DNA of 64,000 bases, taken from Paraburkholderia phytofirmans OLGA172 (GTDB taxonomy: Bacteria > Pseudomonadota > Gammaproteobacteria > Burkholderiales > Burkholderiaceae). How positions within the stretch are numbered: the stretch's first letter is position 1; every line of letters starts with the position of its first letter. Shown one piece after another: positions 45,928-56,207 of the stretch. The DNA is taken from NCBI RefSeq assembly GCF_001634365.1, contig NZ_CP014579.1:124001-188000 (forward strand). The letters are read 5' to 3'. Made by a program: the position numbers and the translations under genes. The notes under the pieces were generated by a model. The model saw only the letters and a list, made by a program, of their open reading frames with translations. It did not search any database and had not been told where the DNA came from.

Positions 45928-46904
45928 GTTGTACCACTCGCTAGGTGTGTGGTCAGGCGAACCTCCAACCGGAGAAAAGCGTAACGAAGTACCTTGGGAG
46001 GCGTGACACCTCTATCCTTCGGTTGGAGAAAAAAACCTGGTCAAAAAACCTCTGTTGACCTTCCTCGTCCAGGGTGCTGAGCACGGCGGCCGTCTTTACA
46101 TCAATAAGTCTCGAGCGCCGGCGGACCATACTGTCCTTCGTGAGAGTTAGTGCGTTTCGGCCTCGCCCGATTTCCGTCACGTTCACAATGCTTTGGTGGG
46201 CGGGTGGCCCGCATGATCCCGTACGGCGGCATTTCTGCGCCGGAGACGCGTCGCAAATCGCTTCGTTAGAAAGAGGGTAGTACGCAGGGAAAGCCTGACA
46301 ACGTTCGTGCGAGATGCCGTGCGTCGGTTTGACGCCGGGATGCCGAGTGTCGATGTCGTCGCAGCGGGGCCTCTGCTGCTTGTCCCATATTTGGTTGACT
46401 GAACGGCAATGCGGAAGCGATTGATCGGCGCGGGCAATGCAAGCGACACATCGTCGATGAAGACGCGTCTAACTTGGCGGGAACTACGAAAGGTGCGGTT
46501 TCTCCGGGCCTTTGGAGAGCGCGTCAAGTCCCGCAAACGTGGCGGGATTGATACCTGCTTCGCAGCAAAGCAAAACTTCCGCGTGCAACTCGATGCGTAC
46601 GCCCGGCTCGGACGAAGCGATTCTGTCATCAGAGGATAAGCAGATTCTCCTCTCTCGCAAGCTTGTGGCTTTGAAAGAACAGTTGAATCAATCTTATCTT
46701 TGCGAATCCATATGATCCATCAATCCGAATTTATGTTCGTGTACAACTGCTACTAATTTGTGCCGCCTTGATGCGTCAACAAATCCATGCAAGCATCTCG
46801 ACTTGTTCAGAATTGACGTGAGTGCGACTGTGCGCCGATGGGTACGCACCCGCCTGCCATACGAAGGCAGTTGTCGGGCAGGGCATCCGAAATGCGCTGG
46901 CTAG
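45928..46904. other. Long region without a supported gene
   Basis: Nearly 1 kb. Overlapping short frames on both strands (46183-46629 minus, 46512-46715 plus) carry no recognised motif. A 14-base stretch TGAAGACGCGTCTA near 46454 also occurs at the original IS66-1 target. The region looks like decayed DNA. Confidence 0.4.
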
Positions 46905-47161
46905 AAGCTTGTTGAACGCTCCCGACACAGGGGACAGTCGGGGCGATGTATGTAGCAGAGAAGGTCCGCAATGCTGCCTACGACCTCGGCATTGAGCATG
47001 CGCAAAGCCATCGCGGGCGTGTGACAGCGAGTATCGGTATGGTTACCTCGCGAAATCGAACCTTTGAGGAAAGTACTGCTCTGCTTGATATGGCCGACTC
47101 AACGCTATACAGGGCGAAGTCGGCGGGTCGCAACAGAGTTTGTGAAGCAGAGCGCGTGTAG
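46905..47161 (+). pseudogene. Diguanylate cyclase (GGDEF) C-terminal remnant
   Basis: The plus strand encodes MYVAEKVRNAAYDLGIE and VTASIGMVTSRN, then LLDMADSTLYRAKSAGRNR to a stop at 47161. This is the last third of a GGDEF domain; the GG(D/E)EF catalytic loop is missing. A residue run NAPDTGDS in another frame just upstream (about 46917-46940) suggests a frameshift as well. No active enzyme is expected. Confidence 0.7.
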
Positions 47162-47380
47162 CTCATCCTCCGGATTGGTTAAGGCGCCATAATCCTGTTT
47201 GACGGGTCATTGTCGCCTCGCCGTACTGGTTTTCCGACTGCAACGCTGTTGGGCGAGCTACGCAGGAGGCGACGACATTGCCATTGGCGGCTACCGCGCG
47301 GTCCCGGCCACTAGGCCGAGGCGCGAGCATATAGCCATTCGCACCCCCCACCCGTATTGAAAACACACTTCAAGGTAACG

Positions 47381-48751
47381 ATGGAAACCTGCTACTTTTG
47401 CGATAAGCCCTTCGACGGCGTCAAGGTGAAACGTCATGATGAGCACATCATCCCCAACGCAATCGGAGGCAAGCTCAAGTCATCGGAGTTTTTATGCGAA
47501 TGCTGCGGCGGAAAGCTATCCGTTTCAATCGATTCATCATTCAATGAGCATCTACAGGTCTTTTCGGTTTTGCACGGGGTCTCGCGTGACAGAGGTGAGT
47601 CGAAGAAGGCTGCCGTAGAGGTGATCTCCCGCGTCACGCCAATGGGCGGTAAGAAATCGGTGACTTTCTCATTGAATAGCGATTTCACCATCACACCAGA
47701 CCGTCCCATCTATTTTGTCGACGAGGACGAGCGACTGGCTACAATCTGCTGCTCAATTCATAAGCAGGCGCAGACCTTCATGCAAAACGCGGAAATCGGA
47801 AAACTACGCGATGACGGGTACAGGGTCGTTGTCGCAAGTGATATGGCGCAATTTGTTGTCCAATCGGCATTGAGGGTCGACCTCGAAAGCATCGAAGTAT
47901 TGCGGGGGCTGGCGAAGATTGCCATTGAATACGCGCTGCATTGCGGGGTTTCTATCAAGGACCTTGTCGACTTCAGAGACCGGTTTATCAAGTCGTGCGA
48001 TGACACGGAGTTGCTCGGAGCGGTCACGCAATATTATCCGACAACCGACGAGGAAAAGCTTTATGAGACGGGTAAATACCATCACGAGGATTGGTATCCC
48101 AATCACCAGCTCTTCCTGTTTTCAAGGGGAAGAGACCTCTATTGCTACGTAGAGTTGTTCGGCGCAATCCAGAAATACGTTCACCTGTCGTCCACGTATT
48201 CTGGAAATCCAGGTGTCGAGAAGTACTTGCAAAAGATAACTAGCTGGAATTTCGATCCCGCAGCCTGGCAAGGTGGGCCGAAAGACCTCCATATTATGGC
48301 TGGCCAGCTTGACGTACCTTTCGAGGGCCGAACGCTGGAACAAGTTAAGAAGGAGGTGCTTCACATGGCACAGAGCCGGCCTTACGAATTGGATTCAGAT
48401 GCTCAGTTGGAAAAGGTCGAGGCGCTGGTACACACGCTGATTACCTACGCGATCTCCGACATTAAGGGCTTCGACGCAGTGGATGAGATGTTGCGAAAAG
48501 CTGCCGAAGCGAAATCTGGCTTGGGGTTCATGTTGGTGGATCGTCTAAAGCAAGATCGATTGCACGCCATGAAGTGGATCCACAAGGACTTTTCGTCGTT
48601 CCGTATCCGGTCGGGGGCCGATTCATGCCCAGCAGTCGCAGCGACCATGTCGCCGGAGAACCTTCAGCACTATGCAGCCTTCAGGCTGTATGAGACGCTA
48701 TGCAGCATCGGTCGAGAGAATCAGATCGATTTTCTTTTGGAAAATTCGTGA
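47381..48751 (+). CDS. HNH endonuclease-like protein
   Basis: A 456-residue protein with an N-terminal CYFCDKPFD and HDEHIIPNAIGGKLKSSEFLC-type layout, i.e. the HNH_5 pattern: CxxC, then DEHIIP with the catalytic His, and a second CxCC. The rest (about 60-456) is mixed helical and unrecognised, perhaps a target-recognition or regulatory region. ATG 47381 has AAGG five bases upstream; a TTG at 47357 is less likely. A single gene with no clear operon. A defence or homing role is possible. Confidence 0.6.
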   Translation: METCYFCDKPFDGVKVKRHDEHIIPNAIGGKLKSSEFLCECCGGKLSVSIDSSFNEHLQVFSVLHGVSRDRGESKKAAVEVISRVTPMGGKKSVTFSLNSDFTITPDRPIYFVDEDERLATICCSIHKQAQTFMQNAEIGKLRDDGYRVVVASDMAQFVVQSALRVDLESIEVLRGLAKIAIEYALHCGVSIKDLVDFRDRFIKSCDDTELLGAVTQYYPTTDEEKLYETGKYHHEDWYPNHQLFLFSRGRDLYCYVELFGAIQKYVHLSSTYSGNPGVEKYLQKITSWNFDPAAWQGGPKDLHIMAGQLDVPFEGRTLEQVKKEVLHMAQSRPYELDSDAQLEKVEALVHTLITYAISDIKGFDAVDEMLRKAAEAKSGLGFMLVDRLKQDRLHAMKWIHKDFSSFRIRSGADSCPAVAATMSPENLQHYAAFRLYETLCSIGRENQIDFLLENS

Positions 48752-48896
48752 CTCATGCGTCGGTTGGGCGCCGGCGTATGCTTGCGGCGATAATGAAGCG
48801 CACGCTCCAGCACGGGTACCCGTCTAGCAGCAGCGAGAAACGGAGGCCTACGTTGCCAGAGCGTCCTGGCGGATCCGACTCGCAGCGAAACTAGCG

Positions 48897-49127
48897 TCAG
48901 CACGCTCTTTTTGGCTCAATGTCATCACCGTGCGCGGCACCAAGGTCCAGGATACGGGAGATGTCCCGTGCGAAATCCTCTGCGCTTGAAATCCACTCCG
49001 GCGAGCCTACCCGGCTGTCGGACGGATTTCGCTTGCCCTGTGCCCTTCGGATTGCGGCGAGACTTTGAGACAGGGCCTGGGCCTCGAGGTAAAGAGGATG
49101 TCCCGTTCCAAATGTAGTGTTTGTCAT
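48897..49127 (-). CDS. Small hypothetical protein
   Basis: A 76-residue acidic protein, with LYLEAQALSQSLAAIRRAQG and ISSAEDFARDISRILDLG, predicted helical. No signal and only a weak ribosome site before ATG 49127. Codon use looks like a real gene, but the family is unknown. Confidence 0.4.
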   Translation of the reverse strand: MTNTTFGTGHPLYLEAQALSQSLAAIRRAQGKRNPSDSRVGSPEWISSAEDFARDISRILDLGAAHGDDIEPKRAC

Positions 49128-49897
49128 TTCTCTGATGTCGGCGATTGTCGGGAAAACTTTAGGGAAAAAAATGCCTACGAAAATGGGTGTTTTGCATCTT
49201 AAATTTACACGCTGAGGTGTCCACTCATCTTCGCGTTGGGGCTTCCAGCGATTCGCTCACCAGTGTCGCAGGTCTGGCACTTGTCCCAATCGAGCGCGCG
49301 CTAGGTGAGCCAACGATGGAACCGGTCATCCGCGCCCATTCAGTCCGCTGCCTTGCGTCTACGAGCGGAACAATCTGTTCCCGTTGCCCTATCTATTCGA
49401 CGGACATAGGACTGCATACGATTCTCTTGGGTGGCGCGCATGCACGGGATATGGCAATGCTTGCAACTAAAACCTGCCAGGTGACTATAAATGTCGCGTG
49501 AGTCCGTGACGCTTCCACGGCGAATCGGTGGGAACCTTCGGTGCGACGCAGCTTGTGGTTGGGCCCACGCTTCCATTGATGTGGCTTATAGCGCTGCATA
49601 AGCCAGGGAGCGTCGACTTCCCCTCTGCTGTAAGCGACAATCGGTTGCACCAAAAGAGGACGATTGTCGAGCAGGGTGAACCTGGCATTGTCGACACAAC
49701 GCGTGAAGGTCTAGTGGTTTGTCGGCTTGCGACCTGCGCGGTACGCTTTTAGCCTGAAGTGACCACCTGCGAGTCTGGATTGAAAAACTAGGGACACTCG
49801 AAGCGACCATTGCCTATGCAGATGGTAATGCCAAGCGCGAAGCGAAACGAGCCGTTCACACCCTCTTGAGCCTCAGCACAATAGTCAGGACATAAGT
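49128..49897. other. Region without a supported gene
   Basis: About 770 bases. A minus-strand frame at 49393-49653 is open (contains VDAPWLMQRYKPHQWKRG) but has no start site or motif I can support. It may be a remnant of a larger gene. Confidence 0.35.
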
Positions 49898-50773
49898 ATG
49901 AACCCTTATCCGGAAACGACGATGTGGGCCGGCAACGTGCGGCGTCTTTCATTTGCGCAGCAAATCGAAGCGACGGTTGCAGCTGGGTTTGACACGCTCA
50001 CAGTGACTCCCCTGCAATACACGCAGGCCCTAGCCGCAGGTATGTCGAGCGCAGACCTTTTGGCAATGGCGTCGGATTCGGGCATAAAACTGACACAGTT
50101 GGACCCGCTGGCTCGATGGTCGGAGAGATGGCAACCACAAAACATTGATCCGGCTATCTTTTCTATCGGGTACTTTGCTTTCGCAGTCGAGGATTTTCTC
50201 AGCATCGCACGCGCTTTGCGGCTTGAGTCGATTACTGCCATATCGATAGCTCCTCCCGAAGTAACCTCGGTTGAGCAACTCACCGAGGACTTCGCAAGGC
50301 TCTGCGATTTGGCAGCCGACGACGGTATTCGCTGCGACCTCGAGTTCATTCCCCTCGATTGGAGTATTCCAGACCTCGATACCGCTTGGAGGATCGTGCG
50401 GGACGCCGATAGGTCCAATAGCGGGATTGCATTCGATGTGTGGCACTTTTGCAGAAGTGGATCGTCTCTCGAGACGCTTCGAACGATTCCTGGAAACAAA
50501 ATCTCGTACGTGCAATTGTGCGATGGTAGCGCGCGCGTGCCCGCGCACCGTTCGCTCTTCCAGGATTGTCTCGAGGATAGGAGACTTCCTGGAGAAGGCG
50601 ATCTGCCAGTCCATGACATCCTTGCCGTATTAAAAGATATCAATGGTCTGAGCCGGGTCGGGCCTGAGATCTTTTCGCGGAAGTTCGATTCAATGTCTGC
50701 GAAAGATATTGGTCGTGCATGCGGTCAGTCTTTGGCGACGACACTCGAGCAGTTGGGAGTTACTCGCGGCTAA
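49898..50773 (+). CDS. Sugar phosphate isomerase/epimerase-like TIM-barrel protein
   Basis: A 291-residue protein of the xylose-isomerase-like AP-endonuclease-2 TIM-barrel family: LEFIPLDW (metal-ligand Glu), AFDVWHFCRSG (Asp and His) and VQLCDGSAR (Asp) fall at the usual strand ends, and a late EIFSRKF gives the last Glu. Members act on sugars such as myo-inosose or hydroxypyruvate. Cytoplasmic; the substrate is unclear. It precedes a MarR gene by 230 bases in the same direction. Confidence 0.75.
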   Translation: MNPYPETTMWAGNVRRLSFAQQIEATVAAGFDTLTVTPLQYTQALAAGMSSADLLAMASDSGIKLTQLDPLARWSERWQPQNIDPAIFSIGYFAFAVEDFLSIARALRLESITAISIAPPEVTSVEQLTEDFARLCDLAADDGIRCDLEFIPLDWSIPDLDTAWRIVRDADRSNSGIAFDVWHFCRSGSSLETLRTIPGNKISYVQLCDGSARVPAHRSLFQDCLEDRRLPGEGDLPVHDILAVLKDINGLSRVGPEIFSRKFDSMSAKDIGRACGQSLATTLEQLGVTRG

Positions 50774-51000
50774 CACACCACAAATACCGCACCCTTTGTT
50801 CCGGGCCAGCACCAAAAATATAGAGAAGCCTGCTGTGCTTTACGCAAAATGGGCGATAAGTTTGCATAGAATCATGCATTGTGGAATGAACAAAGTCAGG
50901 GACATCGGGCGATTCTCCCTGGTAACTGTTTTGACCGTACTCCTGGGCTGGGTGCCTCCACCTTGCGCTGAGTCGCGTCGATCGGGCGAGGAATAAGCTA

Positions 51001-51543
51001 ATGGTTAGGCCCCGTTTTGCCGCAACCGATTCGGCTCATGACACTGCGAAGTCGGCGTGTAGTTCGGAGGGCGAGGAGTTGCCAGCGATCGCCGACGATT
51101 CGGGCAGAACCGTTCCATGGATGACCCGAACGCTGCATCGACTCTATGACATCGAAGCGCGAAAAATTTTCGGCCCGGAAAATTTGCCCATCGCCCATTG
51201 GTACTACTTGCGGGTGCTGGCTCAGCGCGGCGAACTGAATCAGCTCGAACTAAGCAAACGAGTGGGAATCGCGTCGACAACTGCTGTACCCGCTCTGGAC
51301 AGCATGGAAAAGCGCGGCTTGCTCAAGAGGACTCGCGATCCTATGGACCGGCGTAAGTATTACGTCAGCCTCACTGACGATGGCAGGCGTTTGGTCGATA
51401 AATTGATGCCGGAAATTATCCGCATTGTGTCCGACTCGTTTGACGGGGTGAAACCTGACGACATGCTCACCTTCTGGGGTGTTTTGCATCGGATCGCGCA
51501 TAACCTCACGGGGAAGTCTGACGAGGATACGATTGTGGACTAG
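51001..51543 (+). CDS. MarR-family transcriptional regulator
   Basis: A 180-residue protein with a winged helix at about 70-135: ELNQLELSKRVGIASTTAVPALDSMEKRGLLKR and the wing DPMDRRKYYVSLT. The first 40 residues are an extra charged extension. ATG 51001 has GAGGAA upstream. MarR dimers repress nearby genes and respond to aromatic or phenolic ligands; the candidate target is the TIM-barrel gene upstream. Confidence 0.85.
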   Translation: MVRPRFAATDSAHDTAKSACSSEGEELPAIADDSGRTVPWMTRTLHRLYDIEARKIFGPENLPIAHWYYLRVLAQRGELNQLELSKRVGIASTTAVPALDSMEKRGLLKRTRDPMDRRKYYVSLTDDGRRLVDKLMPEIIRIVSDSFDGVKPDDMLTFWGVLHRIAHNLTGKSDEDTIVD

Positions 51544-51812
51544 CTCGCTCGGGCGCCTGTCGGTCTTTGCCCGTAAATGACTCGGCATAGAAGACCATGG
51601 GTCCATCGAAAGTGCAAGTACACCGGTCAGGAGGCGAACATGGGAAGGCAGCGGGGCTGCTGAATAGCTACCCGACGCTAAGGTATCCGTCAGATGTCGG
51701 ACAGGCGGCTGTGACTCAGAACCAGCCTACGTACTGGCATCCGTTCATGCATCGGTCAGAATACTGCGCCGCTTGCGATGCATTGCACGTTCCGCCCCGC
51801 CGCCGCACGTCC

Positions 51813-51969
51813 TCATTCGTCAGCTTTACCGAGACCACTCCAAACGACCTTGACGGCCCTGCGGAAGGCATTCAATCGCGAAGCATCATCCTCACTCCAG
51901 CGAAGAAAAATAACCAGGCCTTGGCAACTGGACATGATCAACGCACCTCGCAATTCGCGTTCTTCCATC
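51813..51969 (-). pseudogene. TetR-family regulator, 3' part, split by IS66-2
   Basis: When IS66-2 and one target copy are removed, the minus-strand frame of the 5' part continues here as MEERELRGALIMSSCQGLV, then FRRAVKVVWSGLG to a stop at 51813. It supplies the end of the TetR ligand-binding domain. Confidence 0.8.
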
Positions 51970-52020
51970 GTAAGCGATCCATCTTCGGCGTCTACCAACT
52001 GACGCTCTGAGCGAGGAGCA

Positions 52021-52053
52021 TAGGTGTCCACCTAACATTGAGGTGGACACCTA
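52021..52053. promoter_or_regulatory. Hairpin in front of the IS66-2 tnpA
   Basis: Thirteen-base arms TAGGTGTCCACCT and AGGTGGACACCTA around AACATTG. The tnpA ATG at 52053 touches the right arm. It shares its core with the hairpin at the IS66-1 tnpA start. Confidence 0.65.
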
Positions 52054-52561
52054 TGGCTGACAATAATCCTGAGTTGAGAGTCGTGTTCCAGAGCCGCGAT
52101 GGGCGCAGGCGCTACGACGAAAAAGGAAAGCGCGCGCTCATCGAGGCAGCCTTGCAGCCCGGCGTATCCGTTGCCCGTGTTGCGCAGGAGCACGGCTTAA
52201 CGCAAATCTGCTGCGCAAGTGGATCACCAAGTACCTGATGGCGCGCGAGAAGGCACTCACGCAGGCGCCGCAGGATAGCGGCGCCGACGAACCGCATGGA
52301 CTGAGTGCTGGGCAAGTCATCGACAGTGTACCGGTTGAGATTGTCAATTCGCAGAGGCACCCGGTGACAGAGCAACCTCCCGGCGCCTTTGTGCCGGTCA
52401 TGCCGGCGCCGTTGCCAATGGCACCAGCGTTGGCGATGACGCTCTCGTTACACGTGCGCCTGTCCAACGGCGTTGAGTTCGACCTCGGCAAGGCAAGCAT
52501 TGATGAGTTGACCACCGTCGTACAGATGCTGGGGAGGCTGCCATGTTCCGGTTCGACGTAA
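52053..52561 (+). pseudogene. tnpA: tnpA of IS66-2, frameshifted
   Basis: Starts MADNNPELRVVFQSRDGRRR with an HTH (GVSVARVAQEHGL). The frame breaks at about 52198 by loss of one base, where NANLLRKWITKY should follow, and continues in another frame from MAREKALTQ at 52238. The C-terminus VRLSNGVEFDLGKASIDEL is typical of IS66 Orf1. Confidence 0.8.
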
Positions 52562-52898
52562 GCCTGAAAGTTTACCTCCACCGCGATCCGGTTGATTTCC
52601 GCTACGGCATGAACAGTCTCTCGATCCTCGTCGAGCAGGCCAATGCGACTCAATCCAATGGACTCCTCTCTTTACATCTTCGGGAACCGGCGTCGCGACC
52701 GCATCAAGATCCTCGGCCTGGGATGGCAGCGGGTTCTGGCTTATGACGAAGCGACTTGAGGCAGAGCACTTCATCTGGCCCGGCAACAAGACCGAAGTCG
52801 TGACCTTGACAACCGATCTGCTGCACGCGCTGCTCGACGGCGACGACATTACCACCATCCATCGCCATCCAAGGCGGGAATATCTGCGCGTGAGCTGA
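52543..52898 (+). pseudogene. tnpB: tnpB of IS66-2, frameshifted
   Basis: Begins MFRFDVSLKVYLHRDPVDFR, the IS66 Orf2 start, and overlaps tnpA. An extra base near 52640 shifts the frame; other frames then give SSLYIFGNRRRDRIKILG and EAEHFIWPGNKTEVV to a stop at 52896-52898. Confidence 0.8.
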
Positions 52899-52929
52899 AC
52901 GCGCGTCAGGCATGCTGGTCTAACCCGGC

Positions 52930-54528
52930 ATGCCTGCCCAGATCACGATCTCCGCCGACGAACTCAATGCGTTACTCGCCATGCGGGAGGCGTACGCCAC
53001 CCCTGGAGCGCGCGCATGAAGAAACCCGCAGCATGCTGCGTCTGATGACTGCGGAGCGCGACCTGGCCGAGGAACGGCTGCGTGCTTACCGGCGTGATCT
53101 GTTTGGGAGCAAAGAGGCGAAGCACGGGACTCCGAACAGTTTGGATTGGTTCAACGAGGCCGAAGCGCTTGGTGCGAATGCGACACCTGCCCAGGAAGAG
53201 ACTCCCGGGACGAAGGTCGCGGAGCACACACGCAAAAAACGTGGTCACCGCAAGCCGCTTGATCCCAATCTGCCCCGTGAGATTCGCCGGCACGAACTTC
53301 CGGAAGCCGAGCGTTTCTGCAGCAACGACGGCCATGCGCTGGTGGAGTTCGGCGTTGAAATCAGCGAGCAGCTCGACGTGATTCCGGAACAGGTCCGCGT
53401 GATCCAGCATCAGCGGGTCAAGTATGCCTGCCCGTGCTGTGATCTGGGCATCAAGGTCACGCCGGCGCCGCTGCGCATCATCCCCGGGGGTTACTGACCG
53501 AATCGGCACTCGCGTGGATCGCGGCCGGCAAATACCAGTTCGGTATGCCGCTGTACCGCCAGGCTGGACTGCTGCGTCGCTTCGGCGGTGATATCTCATC
53601 CAACACGATCGCATCCAACACGATCGCAGCCAGCATGGTTCGCGTCGGCCTGGCGGCCCAACCAGTGATCAACCTGATGCGCGACGCGCTGCTTGATGCC
53701 GAGGTGATCCTGTGCGATGAGACGACCTTCCAGGTGCTCAAGGAGAAAGGACGAAAGCCACAGACGAAGAGCTATCTGTGGTCACAGATGACGGGCACGG
53801 GAATCCCGATCCGTTGCTTTACCTATACGCCGGGGCGTGGTGCGAAACTGGCCGACAAGTTGTTCACAGGTGTGCGGGAGGGCGCAGTACTGATGACAGA
53901 TGGCTACGAGCCATACAACGGTATCGCCGAGCGATACAAGCTTGTGCATCTTGGCTGTGTTGTTCACGCGCGCCGTTACTTCGTCAAAGCAGAAGAAAAC
54001 GTCCCCAAGGCTGCACGTACGCCAGATCTGCTCGCAACACGCTTCATCAAGCTGTTTGGCAAGTTGTTTGCCGCCGAGGCACGCAGTCAAACGTGGAGTG
54101 CTGACCGGCGTCTGCGCCTACGGCAGCGCTATAGTGCCCACGTACTCGCGGTCATCAAGGATCTCATGATCAAGCAGTCTCCTGGCGTGCTGCCGCAGAG
54201 TCTGCTTGGCAAGGCGCTGACATATCTGCGTGAGCAGTGGCCGAAGCTGGTTCGTTACATCGAAAACGGTGACTGGCCAATCTCAAACAACGCCTGTGAA
54301 AATTCCATTCGCCCCTTCTGCCTGGGACGCCGTGGCTGGCTCTTCTCGGATACCGTTGACGGCGCTAACGCGAGCGCCAATCTGTATTCTCTTGTTGAAA
54401 CGGCGAAAGCCAATGGTATCGATCCGTACCGCTATCTGACCTGGCTGTTTGAACGGCTCCCCCTGGCAAAGACCGTTGATGATTACGACGCCTTGATGCC
54501 CTGGAAAATGCCACTCTCCCTGCGCTGA
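52930..54528 (+). pseudogene. tnpC: tnpC of IS66-2, frameshifted
   Basis: From ATG 52930 (MPAQITISADELNALLAM) the DDE transposase is broken at about 52995 and at about 53490 (after APLRIIP). The final open part, 53545-54528, has the catalytic regions ILCDETTFQV, DGYEPYNGI and NNACENSIRPF. A 15-base tandem duplication at about 53599-53628 adds five residues (SNTIA). No full transposase is made. Confidence 0.85.
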
Positions 54529-54602
54529 TCCGCCGCCAAATCTACTTCACAAACACCACGCTCGTCCACTACTCAGAGGGACGGCGCTAATGGATCGCTT
54601 AC

Positions 54603-55107
54603 CTTCCATCGACAGCTGCGGATTGATTTCACCGACGAGCTGTGCGAAAAGCCCGGTGAACTGCTTTTGTACATCCACAACGACATCGCGCGCGAACGAT
54701 TCGTGCAGCGCCAAGCCCCAACTTTCGACTACACCTGCTGATAATCCAGGTTTGACAAAGTCTGCGAATGCATCGTCGATGATTGAGTCGAGCCGTGCCT
54801 GCGGGGAGCGATTCCTGTTTTCGGCGAACTTTCGAAAGCGTTCGAAGTACCGTTTTGCAATCTCCGCGATTGTGGCGCGCAACAGCGCTTCACGAGTCGA
54901 AAAATAGTGCTGTAGCGTGCTCAGACGAATGCCTGCATCGTTGGCCACCCGGTTGATCGTGTATCCCGCGTAACCCACTGCAACCAGCACATCAATCGAA
55001 ACATCGATGATCTCGGGCACCCGGCTTTCCCGATTGCCGCGACGCCTGACAGACGCTGCGGTCTGCGGATCAAATATCGCTGTGGAACTGAGGGTCAGTT
55101 TCTTCAC
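54603..55107 (-). pseudogene. TetR-family regulator, 5' part, split by IS66-2
   Basis: Begins at GTG 55107 (GGAG just upstream; another GTG at 55113). The HTH is RVANDAGIRLSTLQHYFSTR (about 50-70). The ligand domain runs to NPQLSMEG where the IS66-2 target begins; the frame then picks up IS sequence. The gene is whole only when rejoined with 51813-51969 (about 220 residues). Two operator-like palindromes lie between it and the divergent small gene at 55516. Confidence 0.85.
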
Positions 55108-55314
55108 TTGCACTCCGTTTTGAGGCGCTGACTGTCTCGCTGTTCAGCATAAAGTTGGCGTCCGGCGGCGGCCGTGGGGGCGCGCTTACGCGGTGGCGCA
55201 ACAATCAAGGTTGCAATTCTGCGTCTGCCGGACATCCCGCTGACAGCTGGGCGGGTGCTGCGGCGGCATCCGGATGTATGTAGCGTAATAGGTTGACCGG
55301 ACGATATAAAGTAT

Positions 55315-55328
55315 AGGTTGCGTAACCT
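55315..55328. promoter_or_regulatory. Candidate TetR operator 1
   Basis: AGGTTGCGTAACCT, five-base arms around four bases, same half-sites as operator 2. It lies nearer the TetR start. A third half-site (TAGGTTGACC) is at about 55289. Confidence 0.6.
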
Positions 55329-55422
55329 GTTTTTCATAGCCATTCGTGTCGGAAATGGATGATGTAAAAGGGTTTTACCGGCTATATCGTTTACCCTATA
55401 TCTTCAAATTAGATGGTTGACT

Positions 55423-55442
55423 TATAGGTTGTCTAACCTATA
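55423..55442. promoter_or_regulatory. Candidate TetR operator 2
   Basis: TATAGGTTGTCTAACCTATA, a 20-base perfect inverted repeat with eight-base arms. AT-rich DNA around it (55330-55470) fits promoters for the divergent genes. The TetR gene is now split, so the site may be without its repressor. Confidence 0.65.
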
Positions 55443-55515
55443 TTTACTGATAGGCAATCGATGAAACGTTGCGATGTGGCGGGAAATCGTGGCACCGCAG
55501 TCAGAGGAGAGCGAG

Positions 55516-55764
55516 ATGGGTTCCGGTGAGAAGTGCTTGCGGCGGCTGGTCGGTAAGTGGTTTGGCCCTTCTGGGATGATGACCATACGTGTAGTCGAGT
55601 TCAGCCGCACACCAACGGATCGAAGGCGCTACGTGCGCATCGGCGAGGCGCGGATTGATGGAACTTTGACCATCGTGTTCTTCCGTCACGATGACGGTTC
55701 GTGGAACGTGTTTCCCGCAAAGAGGAGCACGCCGGCGATGCACGCTTACCAGCTTGCGGCGTAA
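55516..55764 (+). CDS. Small protein, family also at 62525
   Basis: An 82-residue protein from ATG 55516 after AGAGGAGAGCGAG. It contains LVGKWFGPSGMMTIRVVEFS, YVRIGEA and FFRHDDGSWNVFP. The protein at 62525-62773 has the same order (VEKWLSPSSTM, RYVCVEA, FFLHDDGKWRVFP), so they are paralogues. Unknown function; no signal. The candidate TetR operators lie upstream. Confidence 0.7.
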   Translation: MGSGEKCLRRLVGKWFGPSGMMTIRVVEFSRTPTDRRRYVRIGEARIDGTLTIVFFRHDDGSWNVFPAKRSTPAMHAYQLAA

Positions 55765-55802
55765 GCGATGGGGCGATAGGCAGGTGATCTGAGGAGAAAG
55801 CT

Positions 55803-55994
55803 ATGAACATCCTGAAACTGGCGGGGGATGCTGGAATGCTCGTCGTACTGGACGGCAGAATCGGTTGCACCGAGTACCGAAGCGTCCATGGGACCCTCGA
55901 TGCATTTCACCGTTTTGTTCAGGCGTTGGAATCGGCATTGACGAATGTTGAAGAGTCCGATGGGTCTCAGTGTCAGTCCAACGTGCGCGCATAG
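55803..55994 (+). CDS. Small hypothetical protein downstream
   Basis: A 63-residue protein from ATG 55803, with a strong AGGAG site (CTGAGGAGAAAGCT). It follows the 55516 gene by 38 bases in the same direction. MNILKLAGDAGMLVVLDGRIG, then helices. Family unknown. Confidence 0.55.
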   Translation: MNILKLAGDAGMLVVLDGRIGCTEYRSVHGTLDAFHRFVQALESALTNVEESDGSQCQSNVRA

Positions 55995-56207
55995 CGTTGA
56001 CGGCATCTTCCAGAGCAGGGTGAGGCGGCCGCAAATCTCATGGCCGCTTCAGACGGAAGACGCGCCCGAATTGACGCTCGATTCTTCGTCCGCCCCGGGG
56101 AAGCCGGTAACCGGTGCGGGCGTCGAATGCCGCTGTAGTATCCGTATCAACCGCGCTTCGCAGATCGATGCAAAGCCAGAGGCATAGATGACGCGTGCAC
56201 CGAATTG

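Larger units (their letters stand above)
51970..54602 (+). mobile_element. IS66-family element IS66-2, decayed
   Basis: A 2,633-base IS66 with ends GTAAGCGATCCAT at 51970 and on the minus strand at 54602 (imperfect repeat). It is flanked by the perfect 8-base duplication CTTCCATC (51962-51969 and 54603-54610). All three genes carry frameshifts, so it is not able to move by itself. It belongs to a different IS66 subgroup from IS66-1 (end sequence and TnpA start differ). Confidence 0.9.

Noticed and set aside
46183..46629. 148-aa minus frame between the receptor and GGDEF remnant
   Set aside because: Arg/Ser/Thr-rich as in reversed high-GC DNA; no start signal and overlapping frames on the other strand.
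51597..52010. 137-aa plus frame before IS66-2
   Set aside because: It overlaps the TetR 3' part on the other strand, which rejoins a real protein.
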